A stretch of 64,000 bases of DNA from Lineus longissimus (GCF_910592395.1 NC_088319.1:6632001-6696000); one strand, 5' to 3'. Positions 36,301 through 41,014 are shown, counted from the stretch's first letter. Translations and numbers: made by a program. The notes: generated by a model not told the origin, from the letters alone.

Positions 36301-37273
36301 TTTTGCCTTGCCCTCAAAATCATTAGTGTCGAGCTCTTCTCAGAGATTAAGATCACTTAATAATCATTTGTTCCCTGGACATTCTATCCTATGACATTTA
36401 AAAAATTTGACACGTGACCTAGTGGACCGCGACGAGAGCCGTCAATTTCGACAGATACTCTGTGCTACCTACCGTTAAAGATTAAGACTCTTTCTGAGGT
36501 GACGTTTTCATAGCTCGATTGCCTGTAACGTTTGTAAAAAAAGACTCGTAGTCGACAGAGACTCAAGAGTTCGCCTGCAGATTCAAACGACACTTCGTGT
36601 TATTGAATTGTTTTTTTCTTCATATTAAAGGGACCTTTGTTTTGTTGATAGCTTCCCTATGTGAAGGAGCTAGAGGCCTTCAAAGTTGGTTTTTTTTAGA
36701 GAAAAGTTCACAATAATGTCCTATGACATGAACCCTTTTATTTGAAAAAGGATTCTCACACGTCATAGGACATTATTGTGACTACCTGTACACATAGATG
36801 GTGTGTGGAATTCTCGTTGAATACATTATGCCAAGAAGTGATCATGGAAAACTCAGGAGTCTTATCCTGGCTGATGAAGCGTAGGGGAGGGACTCCCATG
36901 CTAATCCGCAGTCTCTATCCATATGATGGAGCTTCTTAAAAACTTTGGTTTCAGTTTGAAGTTTTTTACTGGCCCATGTTTAGCTGGTGGTAAATTCCTC
37001 TGCCCTCCCCAGGCTGACGTCACCTTTCATGTTTTTCAGACTTTCGATGCCTGGAAGCAGTTCGTCCTACACAAGAAGAATGATAAAGCTTTCAAGAACC
37101 ATACTGATTCAGGGATGGTGCTCGATGATCCAGACACGCTCTCAGAGGTTGACACGACACAGTCCAGTCATAGGTCCAGTGGATTTTTTTCCGAGTCTGA
37201 TTCTGAGTTACATGCTGTTCATTCTTCTCCAAGCTGTTTGGTGTTGCCGGGAAAGTTGAAATTTTCATCCTAA
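206..37273 (+). CDS. SFI1: SFI1-like centrin-binding-repeat protein, 3' part of gene (21 exons, overview)
   Basis: This entry spans exons A-V, listed singly below. SFI1 proteins bind centrin through long helices made of repeats with a central Trp and act at centrosomes or basal bodies. The sequence shows many such motifs, for example AFDAWRA, AFLTWRNQF, CFHIWQR, AFKRWTN, SFRIWRL and YFRVWHC. They sit in Arg/Lys/Gln-rich helical sequence with no other domain. Exon lengths sum to 3,956 bp (about 1,318 codons), already longer than human SFI1 (about 1,240 residues) with the N-terminus still missing to the left. All splice sites are GT-AG and phases match at every junction except I/J. Exons E and F are Ser/Pro/acidic and lack Trp repeats. 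A different W-repeat protein such as a CCDC191-like family member cannot be excluded. Confidence 0.72.
311..867 (+). other. intron after exon A, nothing recognised
   Basis: The 557 bp are AT-rich with no long open frame of interest and no repeat that I can match elsewhere in the window. Confidence 0.5.
868..963 (+). CDS. SFI1: SFI1-like exon B
   Basis: The acceptor is gctgcag before 868 and the donor is gtgagt at 964. The phase matches exon A on the left (AG+A) and exon C on the right (AT+A). The translation contains SIQAWISCHGD and CGCWVEAL, giving two Trp residues. It is a shorter and less basic segment than the other exons, so confidence is a little lower. Confidence 0.6.
1117..1333 (+). 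CDS. SFI1: SFI1-like exon C
   Basis: The acceptor is ttgctgcag and the donor is gtaaaa. It exits in phase 0. The translation begins KAHGDIQQLIRARQQ and holds LLRQAFLTWRNQFQERQ, a textbook centrin-binding motif. It is very rich in Gln, Arg and Lys, as expected of a long single helix. Confidence 0.78.
1785..2275 (+). repeat. MITE-like inverted repeat in intron C/D
   Basis: Two arms of roughly 70 bp at about 1793-1865 and 2193-2262 are near-perfect inverted copies; both contain the stretch reading GGGGCTCTGGAGGGCAAAC or its complement. A related internal segment without the arms recurs at about 14885-15190 (shared 'ggcctatccagg' context). No clear target duplication could be fixed. The small open frames here are chance. 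Confidence 0.65.
2294..2469 (+). CDS. SFI1: SFI1-like exon D
   Basis: The acceptor is tttcag and the donor is gtgatt. It enters in phase 0 and exits with AG. The translation begins SRRCAVLSCYLQKWRQR and ends CFHIWQRGLQLERLIR. It carries two Trp motifs around a short Glu-rich linker (DEEEG). Confidence 0.77.
2804..3057 (+). CDS. SFI1: SFI1-like exon E (one Trp motif then Ser/Gly-rich linker)
   Basis: The acceptor is cttacag and the donor is gtaaga. It starts DFHHSSLKKLLKTMLNSW, then changes into a Ser/Gly/His-rich stretch without Trp that continues into exon F. This looks like a disordered insert between two blocks of helical repeats. It exits with one base (G). Confidence 0.7.
3226..3330. 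repeat. cluster of ACGT/TGACGT motifs
   Basis: In about 100 bp of intron E/F the tetramer ACGT occurs about ten times, often within ACGTCA or CACGTC. This resembles overlapping CRE/bZIP-type half-sites or a decayed short tandem repeat. No function can be assigned. Confidence 0.4.
3430..3890. repeat. foldback/MITE-like inverted repeat in intron E/F
   Basis: Arms at about 3475-3600 and 3770-3890 are diverged inverted copies; each has a 'gtggttgtggtcagaa' segment or its complement followed by 'gctgggac' and 'ggtcaatttga'. The element is old, with many mismatches. Confidence 0.55.
4476..4668 (+). CDS. SFI1: SFI1-like exon F (acidic/Pro linker)
   Basis: The acceptor is ctttttag and the donor is gtttgt. 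Entry phase matches exon E (G+GT). The translation includes SPIVQVNLHSPDEGFEISV and CDSDGSDEFLTPNGSPM. It has no Trp motif, many Asp/Ser/Pro residues and is probably a disordered linker. It exits with AG. Confidence 0.68.
5161..5442. mobile_element. piggyBac-like MITE (TTAA-flanked)
   Basis: TTAA at 5161-5164 is followed by CCCTTGAGCCG. The right end reads AAGGG followed by TTAA at 5439-5442. The 274-bp element has no coding capacity. TTAA duplication with CCC...GGG ends is the piggyBac hallmark, but the inverted termini are short and imperfect here. Confidence 0.5.
5667..5985 (+). repeat. dispersed repeat, copy 1 (second copy at 31328-31640)
   Basis: It begins ggtctcgttagggagttttt and ends near aattctta. 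It aligns over about 320 bp with 31328-31640 in the same orientation, at roughly 80% identity by eye. Neither copy encodes protein. The family is unknown to me. Confidence 0.7.
6446..6845 (+). CDS. SFI1: SFI1-like exon G (largest exon)
   Basis: The acceptor is ggtttcag and the donor is gtaggt. It enters completing AG+G and leaves in phase 0. The 133-codon exon resumes the helical block after the E/F linker. It contains KIKSYRQALSAEQVNLQQEV, then ILLRWCNWPVSIAFEQWKEY and RMFCGWKSQF, giving four Trp residues. Confidence 0.78.
7348..9532 (+). mobile_element. Helentron/HINE-like element, copy 1 (contains a nested MULE-type MITE)
   Basis: The left end AGTTCAGCTGAC...GTCAGC can form a hairpin. The right end carries GGCCTTTGGGCC followed by TCTTGTT. 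The same ends bound the 41155-45422 element, and related 5' hairpins occur at 32965, 35033 and 47561. The ends without inverted termini, a 3' GC hairpin and no target duplication (shown for copy 2) fit Helitron-group, specifically Helentron-associated, elements. The assignment is tentative and no Rep/helicase gene is present. Confidence 0.55.
8417..9053. mobile_element. MULE-like MITE with long terminal inverted repeats and 9-bp target duplication
   Basis: The 637-bp element begins GCCGAATCGGTAGAT and ends with its complement; the inverted arms extend about 160 bp (8417-8575 and 8895-9053). It is flanked by TGCAGGACA at 8408-8416 and 9054-9062. The uninterrupted site is present once in the sister repeat near 44931-44939. 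Long TIRs plus a 9-bp duplication are typical of Mutator-like elements. There is no coding capacity. Confidence 0.8.
10119..10262 (+). CDS. SFI1: SFI1-like exon H
   Basis: The acceptor has a strong pyrimidine tract (ccttttttgcag) and the donor is gtgggg. It is 48 codons, phase 0 to phase 0. It begins GLVLKRHAFDALMMFTHLKK and ends with FSLWKDK. The first motif has Leu/Met where Trp is usual. Confidence 0.75.
10263..10992 (+). other. intron H/I with a poly-C run
   Basis: A run of 12 C lies at 10767-10778. Otherwise nothing is recognised; overlapping short frames on both strands look like chance. Confidence 0.5.
10993..11271 (+). CDS. SFI1: SFI1-like exon I
   Basis: The acceptor is ctcttag and the donor is gtatga. 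It is 93 codons, phase 0 in and phase 0 out. It contains LRWEQMLMYEDTPAACRVAD, HVRQCFLLWRERL and RCLLGWHHWSASH, three to four Trp motifs. The phase 0 exit does not fit exon J as I read it (see findings). Confidence 0.75.
11540..11645 (+). CDS. SFI1: SFI1-like exon J (left phase unresolved)
   Basis: The acceptor is caattgcag and the donor is gtgata. In the frame that joins exon K it reads KLPCWSEHCFVKGRSAWEHF followed by AAWALGYNGLQDIKK, clearly SFI1-like. That frame needs two carried-over bases, whereas exon I supplies none; phase 0 would meet TGA after eight codons. A micro-exon, an alternative donor in exon I or a one-base error are the options. Confidence 0.55.
11710..11827 (+). CDS. SFI1: SFI1-like exon K
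   Basis: The acceptor is tccatttcag and the donor is gtaaca. It is phase 0 in and one base out. It begins KFSTWRLRFSLMQETERRFQ and ends MFERWHLWTA, with three Trp residues in basic helical context. Confidence 0.77.
12500..12860. other. G-poor, C/A-rich strand-asymmetric stretch in intron K/L
   Basis: About 350 bp of the + strand are almost devoid of G (for example 12690-12830) and made of C, A and T. The short open frames on both strands follow from this skew. The octamer-like phrase gattaaaacatgaatg recurs at about 12845 and 12920. Confidence 0.6.
13203..13347 (+). CDS. SFI1: SFI1-like exon L
   Basis: The acceptor is cttttacag and the donor is gtctgt. Entry phase matches exon K (G+AA) and exit is AG. 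It begins ETKSRREIGLQLQKKFSLRK and continues ARAFWSWKHTFLHHKKM, a strong Trp motif. Confidence 0.77.
13786..14765 (+). repeat. 16-bp minisatellite (about 60 units)
   Basis: The unit is about TCCTGTCTTCATCATA, with variant units TCCTGTGTCCGTCATC and TCCTGTCTCTGTCATC arranged in higher-order blocks. Three blocks contain a C-run (about 14403, 14565, 14680). Because 16 is not a multiple of 3 and the units lack stop triplets, all three + frames stay open for long distances. I do not regard any of those frames as genes. Confidence 0.9.
14885..15190 (+). repeat. second copy of the MITE interior seen at 1785-2275
   Basis: Shared segments include a 'tgcattgat..agtgcat' start, 'ggcctatccagg' in the middle and an 'aatccaacca' end. 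The long inverted arms of the first copy are absent. Confidence 0.55.
15562..15823 (+). CDS. SFI1: SFI1-like exon M
   Basis: The acceptor is cttttcaag and the donor is gttagt. It enters completing AG+G and leaves in phase 0. It contains HLNGWRNYTDKRKDLQKKL, RFVFIQWRENHASAVEL and YYLKWRRCVMETRM, three evenly spaced Trp motifs. Confidence 0.78.
16040..16560 (+). repeat. tandem repeat, unit about 130-140 bp, about four copies
   Basis: Each unit has 'cc(c)tat/gtaactcgagaac', then 'gacctgaa..ttctgtg', then 'gtaggggaggttccctat', then 'aaatccaacatgg', then 'gccatctttgtttt'. Copies are about 75-85% alike by eye, so the array is old. It lies inside intron M/N. Confidence 0.75.
16734..16972 (+). CDS. 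SFI1: SFI1-like exon N
   Basis: The acceptor is ttgtttcag and the donor is gtataa. It enters in phase 0 and exits with AG. Motifs are VFQAWSLQTRKG, ALTMWRRRVTINRAL, SEEWLELHR and TFACWMCKFRARV. Confidence 0.78.
17059..17322. mobile_element. piggyBac-like MITE with TTAA duplication
   Basis: TTAA (17059-17062) is followed by CCTCTTGAATCCC. The right end is GGGATTCAAGAGG followed by TTAA (17319-17322). The 13-bp termini are perfect inverted repeats around a 256-bp noncoding core. Confidence 0.75.
17624..17714 (+). CDS. SFI1: SFI1-like exon O
   Basis: The acceptor is ttatttcag and the donor is gtaagt. It completes AG+G and leaves in phase 0. It encodes RIFCHWVQHLKKQKELHKRA followed by GNLVYRQQYRL, one motif. 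Confidence 0.76.
17715..18409 (+). other. intron O/P, nothing recognised
   Basis: 695 bp without a convincing open frame or recognised repeat. A short imperfect inverted repeat around 18243-18290 ('gttggactgatgtcagga' and 'cacatcggtccattattacaac') may be a small MITE relic. Confidence 0.4.
18410..18623 (+). CDS. SFI1: SFI1-like exon P
   Basis: The acceptor is ttttttacag and the donor is gtgatg. It enters in phase 0 and exits with one base. It contains IRCAFKRWTNCYDVICEQYQ, ILCSWHEMSLWRRAVRH and QFTAWWSRTE. A decayed partial copy of this exon and its donor flank lies about 390 bp downstream. Confidence 0.77.
18883..19090 (+). pseudogene. decayed duplicate of exon P 3' half plus donor flank
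   Basis: Sequence from about 18883 aligns to 18495-18700: the counterparts of the LCSWHE and TAWW codons, the donor (aggtgat) and about 75 bp of following intron are all recognisable. Deletions of several bases and a stop-containing frame make it unusable as a normal exon. Confidence 0.75.
19151..19295 (+). CDS. SFI1: SFI1-like exon Q
   Basis: The acceptor is ctgtttccag and the donor is gtagat. Entry phase matches exon P (G+GT) and exit is AG. It encodes GCLANKKKATEFRTEHDQVL then LRNKFTVWQAETEQAQT. Confidence 0.75.
19340..19520. repeat. small imperfect inverted repeat
   Basis: 'gcgacaatgtaaggggtta' at the left and the complement of 'gtgacaatgtactaaggggt' at the right bracket about 150 bp. 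It is possibly a short MITE. No clean target duplication is visible. Confidence 0.35.
19521..21549 (+). other. long intron Q/S, no clear element
   Basis: About 2 kb of AT-rich sequence. One possible alternative terminal exon (19699-19777) is discussed under rejected items. Around 20650-20850 there is a short GC-richer patch with several CGT/ACG motifs but no gene. Confidence 0.4.
21550..21712 (+). CDS. SFI1: SFI1-like exon S
   Basis: The acceptor is ttcattcag and the donor is a consensus gtaagt. It completes AG+G from exon Q and leaves in phase 0. It begins RVIKQWCSVIVKKKQLQ and contains LVKISWEAWTGDWRRRIDLR. The last 45 bp plus the donor are the seed of the tandem array that follows. Confidence 0.75.
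21745..22520 (+). repeat. tandem array derived from the exon S/intron junction
   Basis: About nine or ten degenerate units of roughly 75-90 bp each contain a version of 'gactggagaagacagattgac', then 'ctcagggaacgactggatcg', then a GT(A/T)(A/G)GTAC donor-like step and 'cagggttcatcaccgtcaaatctt'. The same order is found across the exon S 3' end and its first intronic bases (21670-21750). Units start near 21752, 21880, 21962, 22037, 22113, 22199, 22284, 22371 and 22459. Confidence 0.85.
22817..23080 (+). CDS. SFI1: SFI1-like exon T
   Basis: The acceptor is ttttctaag and the donor is gtaagt. It is 88 codons, phase 0 to 0. It contains TSFRIWRLKCIEVLR, LQKYFRVWHCLTRQKREF, a charged heptad-like stretch and GTIWKNRVQVTKF. 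Confidence 0.78.
23167..25295 (+). mobile_element. pogo-type DNA transposon, structurally complete
   Basis: The left end CAGTAAATGCTCAGTTACCT is matched by its complement at the right end (25268-25295), giving about 27-bp near-perfect inverted termini. TA dinucleotides flank both ends (23165-23166, 25296-25297). It is 2,129 bp with one long transposase frame in the + direction. It sits in SFI1 intron T/U in the gene's sense orientation. TA target and CAGT termini are typical of the pogo/Tigger branch of Tc1/mariner. Confidence 0.92.
23514..24908 (+). CDS. pogo-type DDE transposase (first catalytic Asp replaced)
   Basis: I start at the ATG at 23514 (MDMPNDGEGDMEGH), giving 464 codons; the open frame extends upstream to 23331 but that part looks noncoding and hydrophobic. 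An N-terminal helix-turn-helix region (EARLRHALDCQHAIEHGQ to ANSTLRGWIQDIDHL) is followed by a CENP-B-type second HTH (VEDAVHQSFLERRQ, DGWLSRFMARKCITFR) and a DDE domain. Motif 1 reads FNFNETF where DET is usual, so the first Asp is Asn. Motif 2 is LLLVDRFRPH and motif 3 CTSLAQPLDLTVMRGFK, both retaining Asp. The C-terminus is acidic. The frame is otherwise unbroken. Confidence 0.88.
   Translation: MDMPNDGEGDMEGHRPGTSRQLHGYPVEARLRHALDCQHAIEHGQVLNVAEYARRHRLANSTLRGWIQDIDHLMDQAEHNAHSRRVRIDHDGLWPEVEDAVHQSFLERRQRALPVSRSDLRQDAVVAFENWWGELPVERQDKMRHQRPERVNFVASDGWLSRFMARKCITFRRKTKDTATLPRDAEERVARFQEEVGTTVQENNVHTIFNFNETFTQLDFPPMYTAATKGSKNIDVRTSRGNPKLGCTVGLTVGSNGEKAPAHVVFREPGFVREIRALHDIPENVRVTSSRSGWENAGTLQHWQEEIFFPFVGDFNPNEILLLVDRFRPHQAEQFCQPLVEAGILLDDIPARCTSLAQPLDLTVMRGFKTLVRKYWKEWKSQHTNADGQCDKIPLLSVLGILSHAWADVSPNAAIRGFQVAGLIPRENGQYADAQAEGGLLLDEDELSDVEEDIVFHDYNEDSD
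25500..26010 (-). pseudogene. Penelope-like retroelement fragment (RT piece plus GIY-YIG C-terminus)
   Basis: Read on the minus strand, about 26000-25840 encodes a piece like FTYEEEIDEQLPFLDVQVTR (the RT-to-linker region of Penelope-like elements). About 25740-25620 encodes KWWRESQHDFKRWVKEATW and ends MNRDEGG then stop, the usual C-terminal end after the GIY-YIG nuclease. The intervening region is deleted. The 3' tail carries the hairpin described next. Confidence 0.7.
25505..26140. repeat. inverted pair of Penelope-like 3'-tail hairpins
   Basis: About 80 bp at 25505-25590 (minus-strand sense) and 26052-26135 (plus-strand sense) are inverted copies. Both contain TGAAGAAGAATGG, a short loop, the complementary arm CCATT or CTATT, then TGAAACGTC. 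Two element ends therefore face away from each other, an arrangement seen with Penelope-like insertions. Confidence 0.75.
26573..28276 (-). mobile_element. PIF/Harbinger DNA transposon nested in the Penelope-like element
   Basis: Termini GGACCTGTTTCAT (left) and its complement (right) bound 1,704 bp. A 3-bp CAG duplication flanks it (26570-26572 and 28277-28279), supported because removing element plus one CAG restores the surrounding reading frame. It carries only the nuclease gene; the second, Myb/SANT-like Harbinger protein is absent, so it could not have been fully autonomous in this form. Confidence 0.85.
26991..28037 (-). pseudogene. HARBI1-like transposase, two nonsense codons
   Basis: From ATG at 28037 the product starts MLHLIQERNRRNLRRERVF. 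It contains FPRVIGSIGGTHCRICKP (normally IDGTH, so the first catalytic Asp is Gly), then LARFPGGSHDAIVLHSSAL and, after a TGA, LGDSGYPCKRWLLTPL, the typical third block. A second TGA follows NMMQI. The frame then runs on into an Asp/Glu-rich tail and stops at 26991-26993. About 345 codons is normal for the family. The loss of one catalytic residue plus two stops makes it inactive. Confidence 0.88.
29671..30042. mobile_element. MITE with about 40-bp terminal inverted repeats
   Basis: The left arm 'tgcaagtatcaattcg' continuing to 'cttgtacccccc..cctcaaggg' (29674-29717) is matched by its complement at 29996-30040. Flanking C-rich/G-rich stretches on each side are also complementary, so the arms may reach farther out. 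It is noncoding. Confidence 0.75.
31328..31640 (+). repeat. dispersed repeat, copy 2 (first copy at 5667-5985)
   Basis: It begins ggtctcgttagggag and ends ataattctta, colinear with the first copy. It is immediately followed by the directly repeated 91-bp unit region. Confidence 0.7.
31745..31835 (+). repeat. 91-bp perfect direct repeat, unit 1 (unit 2 at 32021-32111)
   Basis: It starts atagagatttgacggactg and ends tgtcatgacatgcat, identical to 32021-32111. A shorter phrase, 'tttatttaaaaatcgtctgctagg', also occurs twice (about 31308 and 31946), so the whole block looks like a recent tandem or replication-slippage duplication with partial deletion. Confidence 0.9.
32021..32111 (+). repeat. 91-bp perfect direct repeat, unit 2
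   Basis: Identical to 31745-31835 by eye over the full 91 bases. Confidence 0.9.
32965..33480 (+). mobile_element. Helentron/HINE-like element, copy 3 (3' end unclear)
   Basis: The 5' hairpin AGCTCACCT...AGGTGAGCT is followed by 'gttttgtaacttctggagc', 'ttggccaccaggtggctaaaa' and 'ggtcacagaggtcaaat', shared with the 35033 copy. I could not find the 3' GC-hairpin end. Confidence 0.5.
33971..34081 (+). CDS. SFI1: SFI1-like exon U
   Basis: The acceptor is atcttccag and the donor is gtaagg. It is 37 codons, phase 0 to 0. It encodes AKHRFMETSWQRWRQALIRE then KGSQRFLELDNKLIVKE. It follows a 10.9-kb intron filled with transposons. Confidence 0.78.
35033..36134 (+). mobile_element. Helentron/HINE-like element, copy 4, with internal ~300-bp tandem units
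   Basis: The 5' end is a 10-bp stem AGCTCACCTC/GAGGTGAGCT. The 3' end has AGGTGAGC, then ATGGCCCTGGCCAT, then TTCATTTT. A (CGT)n run lies at about 35079-35112. Inside, units of about 300 bp begin with 'ttgacct.cttttcaaggtca' at about 35346, 35650 and 35968. Confidence 0.6.
36708..36781. repeat. 20-bp perfect inverted repeat (hairpin)
   Basis: Arms TCACAATAATGTCCTATGAC (36708-36727) and its complement (36762-36781) enclose a 34-bp loop. There is no flanking poly-T on either strand that would suggest a terminator. Confidence 0.8.
37040..37273 (+). CDS. SFI1: SFI1-like exon V (terminal coding exon)
   Basis: The acceptor is gtttttcag. It enters in phase 0 and ends with TAA at 37271-37273. It starts TFDAWKQFVLHKKNDKAFK, the last Trp motif, then a Ser/Asp-rich tail (SSGFFSESDSELHAVHSS). 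A possible poly(A) signal ATTAAA lies at 37304-37309. Confidence 0.77.
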   Translation, partial: TFDAWKQFVLHKKNDKAFKNHTDSGMVLDDPDTLSEVDTTQSSHRSSGFFSESDSELHAVHSSPSCLVLPGKLKFSS

Positions 37274-37303
37274 AACTGACTAGTTATTCTGTTCTGGGGG
37301 TTG

Positions 37304-37309
37304 ATTAAA
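37304..37309 (+). promoter_or_regulatory. candidate poly(A) signal ATTAAA of the SFI1-like gene
   Basis: It is 31 bp past the stop codon and is the nearest poly(A)-signal-like hexamer. The true 3' UTR may be longer. Confidence 0.3.
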
Positions 37310-37524
37310 CCAGATATTTTGGCAGTCATGTCAAATGTGGAAAAAAATTGTTATATGTTGTACAATGGCCAGTCTTATAAATGTGTTGGTTTACTGTAAC
37401 CTGACCGAACTTATTGAAAGATCCTCTCAGTCTTACCAAACGTTTTGTTGACTAAAAGATACATAAGAGTTTTATAGCTTTCAAAAACCTTGTAATTTCT
37501 TTAAGTTGGCTATTTTCTGCTTTA

Positions 37525-38268
37525 AGCCCGGTCTACACTAGCCAACATGCACCAACAAATGTTGGCCAACATTGGCCAACATCGTGTTGGGCCTTGTTGC
37601 AGAGGCATGTTTGCTATTGTTTGCCAGTGTGGACGGGTCCAAAAACAAGTGAAAACATCAGCCAACTTGTTGGCCAATGTTGGCCTATGTTAGGCCATGC
37701 TACTTCTGAACAACATGTTGGTTGGTGTTGGGCAATCAGCAGCCAATCAGGGAACAGATTTGGATCATGTGATGGAGCTACTGGGACAAAATGGCAGCCT
37801 CAATGAAAGATAGAGAATGGCAATTTCAAGAAATTGAACACTTAATTTCAGAATACGAAAAGCTTCATCCATCCGCAGGAAATTCTTGAGGCTTTTGAAG
37901 TCTGAGGCCATTAACTCTTGAAGGAGGCAGTGATAGGCCCCATCATGCTTTTTCCACAAGTATGGCTTTTGTCAGTTGCGGCGGCGACGGGGGTTAATCA
38001 CAACTGAAAGAATTGCTGCTGAAGCACCTAGGCATGCTTTCTTCCTGTGGTTCTCCATTGTTTTAAAGAAAAAATGAAGAGAAATGACTGATTTTCCCTC
38101 CAAATTGCCCTCAAATTCATGCCAAACACGGTCAAACTTAGTCAAACTTGTTTGGCAATGTTTGCCTGTGTTTGATAGTGTGGACGGGTCCCCAAACATT
38201 CGCCAACATGATGTTGGCTCATGTTGGCCAACAATTGTTGGCGAATGTTTGCTAGTGTAGACCAGGCT
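37525..38268 (-). mobile_element. Harbinger internal-deletion derivative, copy 1 (TTA duplication)
   Basis: Ends AGCCCGGTCTACACTAGCC and the complement of AGCCTGGTCTACACTAGC, flanked by TTA (37522-37524, 38269-38271). On the minus strand it keeps an N-terminal transposase piece: RKKACLGASAAILSVVINPR, then HDGAYHCLLQELMASDFKSL and NFLRMDEAFRILK, matching Harbinger N-termini (the HGAYH..L.QEL..D block). The DDE domain is missing. The subterminal regions are full of TTGGCCAACA-type motifs. A near-identical copy in opposite orientation lies at 53198-53932. Confidence 0.85.
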
Positions 38269-38400
38269 TTAGATACAAAATAAGGAGTTATCCCACCTGC
38301 GTACCGTATCCCATTCTTTCACTCTTTATGAAGTGTTTGATGAGAAAGAAGGAACGTGAAGATACTATTTAGCTCACAATATACGACAGCGTGGTTTATT

Positions 38401-38481
38401 AACATAAAGAGTCAATACGCGTGCGCAGTACATAAGTAATACAAGGCGCTACATTTAAACCTCCATATCAATATATTACAC
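38401..38481 (-). repeat. Gypsy 3' LTR, first 81 bp shared with 5' LTR
   Basis: On the minus strand the LTR begins TGTAATATATTGATATGG just after a purine tract (AGGGGGAAAG, about 38484-38493). It contains the GCGCACGCGTATTGACTC segment. The rest of the 3' LTR continues left of 38400 with unclear end. Confidence 0.75.
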
Positions 38482-38483
38482 TG

Positions 38484-38493
38484 CTTTCCCCCT
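38484..38493 (-). promoter_or_regulatory. polypurine tract of the Gypsy element
   Basis: Minus strand AGGGGGAAAG sits three bases upstream of the LTR TGT, the expected location for plus-strand priming in LTR elements. Confidence 0.7.
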
Positions 38494-38710
38494 GATGAAA
38501 AAGGATTTAGAGCATTTACTTTTCTACATGAACTACAGAATAAATCCTTATTCATATAATATGGTGACAGTACATATTATTATATGTTCAATTTCTGGAC
38601 TGGTCTCCTGGCCCTTGCAGACCTTCTATGTTCAGGCCCTGGGGTGATTGGTGCAGGCACATGCACAGATTTTCAGCAGATACCTGGGTGTTCCTTACCG
38701 GTTGATGACA

Positions 38711-40333
38711 TCAGCTTTCTGCCCTAATGGCGTGTCTGGAGGAACAATGTTGTTCCCAACCCATACGCTTACAGGCATTGGTGCTAACTGAATTGGGGTC
38801 ATCTAGAAAATCTGGTACCACTGACTCATCAGCAATGTGTTGCTGGTCTGTGGCCTGATCGGTCACTGTAACCATGTGATCAGCATGAACTAACTTGCTG
38901 GATGATCCAATTTTGACAACATAATTTCTAGGTCCCCTGACCTCAACCACTGAACCAAGGAGCCATTTATCAAGGCTTGATGCTGCTCTAGTGTTTTTCA
39001 CACGCACTACCTCGCCAACCTCAAAATCCCTATTTTGTTTCCTATGACGATCAAATTGCACTTTCTGTGCCTCTTGTCTTTTCTCAACAATCCTAGCAGC
39101 ATTTGGCTTGATCAGAGTCAGCCTGGTTCGCAGTTGCCTTTTTGTCATTAACTCAGCAGGACTGACACCTGTGGTGCTATGGGGAGTGGTCCTGTACCGT
39201 AGCAAGAAATTGGCTATTCTGTGTTTTAGAGTTAAACCCTTGTTACCATCAATTACCTGCTTGGTAAATGCCTCTTTTACCAACCTGACCGCCCTTTCGG
39301 CCACACCATTTGAGGCAGGGTGATATGGTGCCACATGTGTGTGACGTATACCATTCTTCTTTATGAAAGTAGCAAACTCGAGGGAAGTAAATTGAGGACC
39401 ATTGTCAGACACCAACTGTTCCGGCAATCTGTGTTCAGCAAAAATGAGCCGAAGCTTATCTATTGTTCTGTCTGCAGTTGTGACATTCATGGCCTTTACA
39501 TCAACCCATTTAGAGTGGCTATCTACCAAAATCAGAAAAAATACTTTCTTGTCCTCACAAAAATCCATATGGACTCTTTGGAAGGGCCGACTACACCATA
39601 TCCAGGGATGCAAAGGCACTTTGGCCAGAGTTTGTCTGACCTTTTGGCAAGTAGAACTGTCTTTCACCTTTGCCTCAACTTCCTCGTCTAACTTGGGCCA
39701 CCAAACAAAACTATGGGCCAGCGCCTTCATGCTACAGATGCTTGGGTGTTCCCAGTGCAATTCTTCAAGAATTTTCTCCCGAAATTTCAGAGGAATAATC
39801 ACTCTGGTGCCCCAAAGGACACAACCTTGTTCGATCGAGAGTTGGTCTCGTCGATTAAAATAAGGCTTAAACGCCTCAGCCAGGCCATTACATTTCGTTG
39901 GCCAACCTGCTGAAACAAACTGGTGAACCTTGCTTAAAAGTGGATGGACCTTTGTTGCTCTCGCTATTTCTTCGGCCGACACTGGAAAATTGTCATCCAT
40001 CGTAGTAACAGCAAACAGTTTGCTCTCCATGCCCTCGTCACTGAAATCAGGACAGGGTAATCTTGACAGTGCGTCGCAATTGGCGTGTGATGTGGAGTCA
40101 CAATATTCAATATCGTAATCATATGCAGAAAGAATCAAGGCCCACCGCTGCATTCGTGTTGCAGCTATGGTAGGTATTCCAGACTTTGGCTCGAAAATTG
40201 CCAAGATGGGCTTGTGATCAGTAATCAAGGTAAATATTCTCCCATAAAGAAAATTGTGAAATTTCTTGACGCCAAAGATTATGGACAGAGCCTCTCGCTC
40301 AATTTGAGCATAATTTCTTTCACTTGGACTCAT
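38711..40333 (-). pseudogene. Gypsy pol: RNase H and integrase portion
   Basis: The 540-codon open frame starts in RNase H (ERNYAQIEREALSIIFGVKK, TLITDHKPILAIF, SHANCDALSRLP). It continues into integrase with a Zn-binding-like region and a DDE core: Asp in VHMDFCEDK, Asp in LVSDNGPQFTSLEF and Glu in SNGVAERAVRLVKEAF. A chromo-less C-terminus with VGEVVRVKN follows. Just upstream, separated by a TGA, lies the RNase H start (RLACDASSYGLGAVLSHEF). Confidence 0.9.
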
Positions 40334-40504
40334 TGTCCTGGATGCATATCAAATGGGCTTGTCTGTTTTCTTGTCAAATTCATGAGAGAGCACGGCTCCC
40401 AGACCATAGGAGGATGCATCGCAAGCCAATCGCAACTTCTTCTTTGCATTGTGATGCACTAACAGTGTGTCACTTGTCAACGCACTTTTACTATAGTATA
40501 TACT

Positions 40505-41014
40505 TTAGTATTTCCTACTCTGTTCATCAACATTAAACTGCGCATAAGTATGCGAAAGATCCAGCTTTGAAAATACCTTTGAGCCTGTCACCTGTTGGTA
40601 CAAGTCTTGGGTGGTAGGAAGGGTTGTCTGCTCGTCTTCCACTGCACTATTGACACTGACCTTGTAGTCACCACAGATTCGGACGGACCCGTCCACTTTT
40701 GGGACTACAACTATTGGGCTTGCCCACTCAGATCTATCGATCTTTTTCATTACGCCATTTTTCGCTAGTTTGTCCAGCTCAGCTTCAACCCTGTCGCGAA
40801 TGGCATAAGGACAGTTTCGCGGCTTGTGAAAAACAGGTGCAGCGTCGGGTTTTACCCTTATATGAGCTTCATGACCCTTCATACCACCATAACTGTCCTC
40901 GAACAGTCGACTATGTTTTCGAAGCAAAAGGTCTAGGCTTGCCTTGGCATTCCCCGTTCGTTTTACCGTGCTAACACTGAGTATTTGGCCCCAGTCAAGT
41001 TTCAACTTTGCCAA
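40505..41014 (-). pseudogene. Gypsy pol: 5' half of reverse transcriptase
   Basis: It includes KPRNCPYAIRDRVEAELDKL, WASPIVVVPKVDGSVRICGD and VFSKLDLSHTYAQFNVDEQ, RT blocks 1-3. The frame then ends. The next recognisable sequence is already RNase H, so roughly 130 or more residues containing the YxDD catalytic motif and thumb are deleted around 40490-40500. Confidence 0.88.

Noticed and set aside
36708-36781. Strong hairpin considered as a transcription terminator or small RNA precursor
   Set aside because: There is no bacterial context or poly-T. A miRNA-like precursor would need a shorter loop and expression data.
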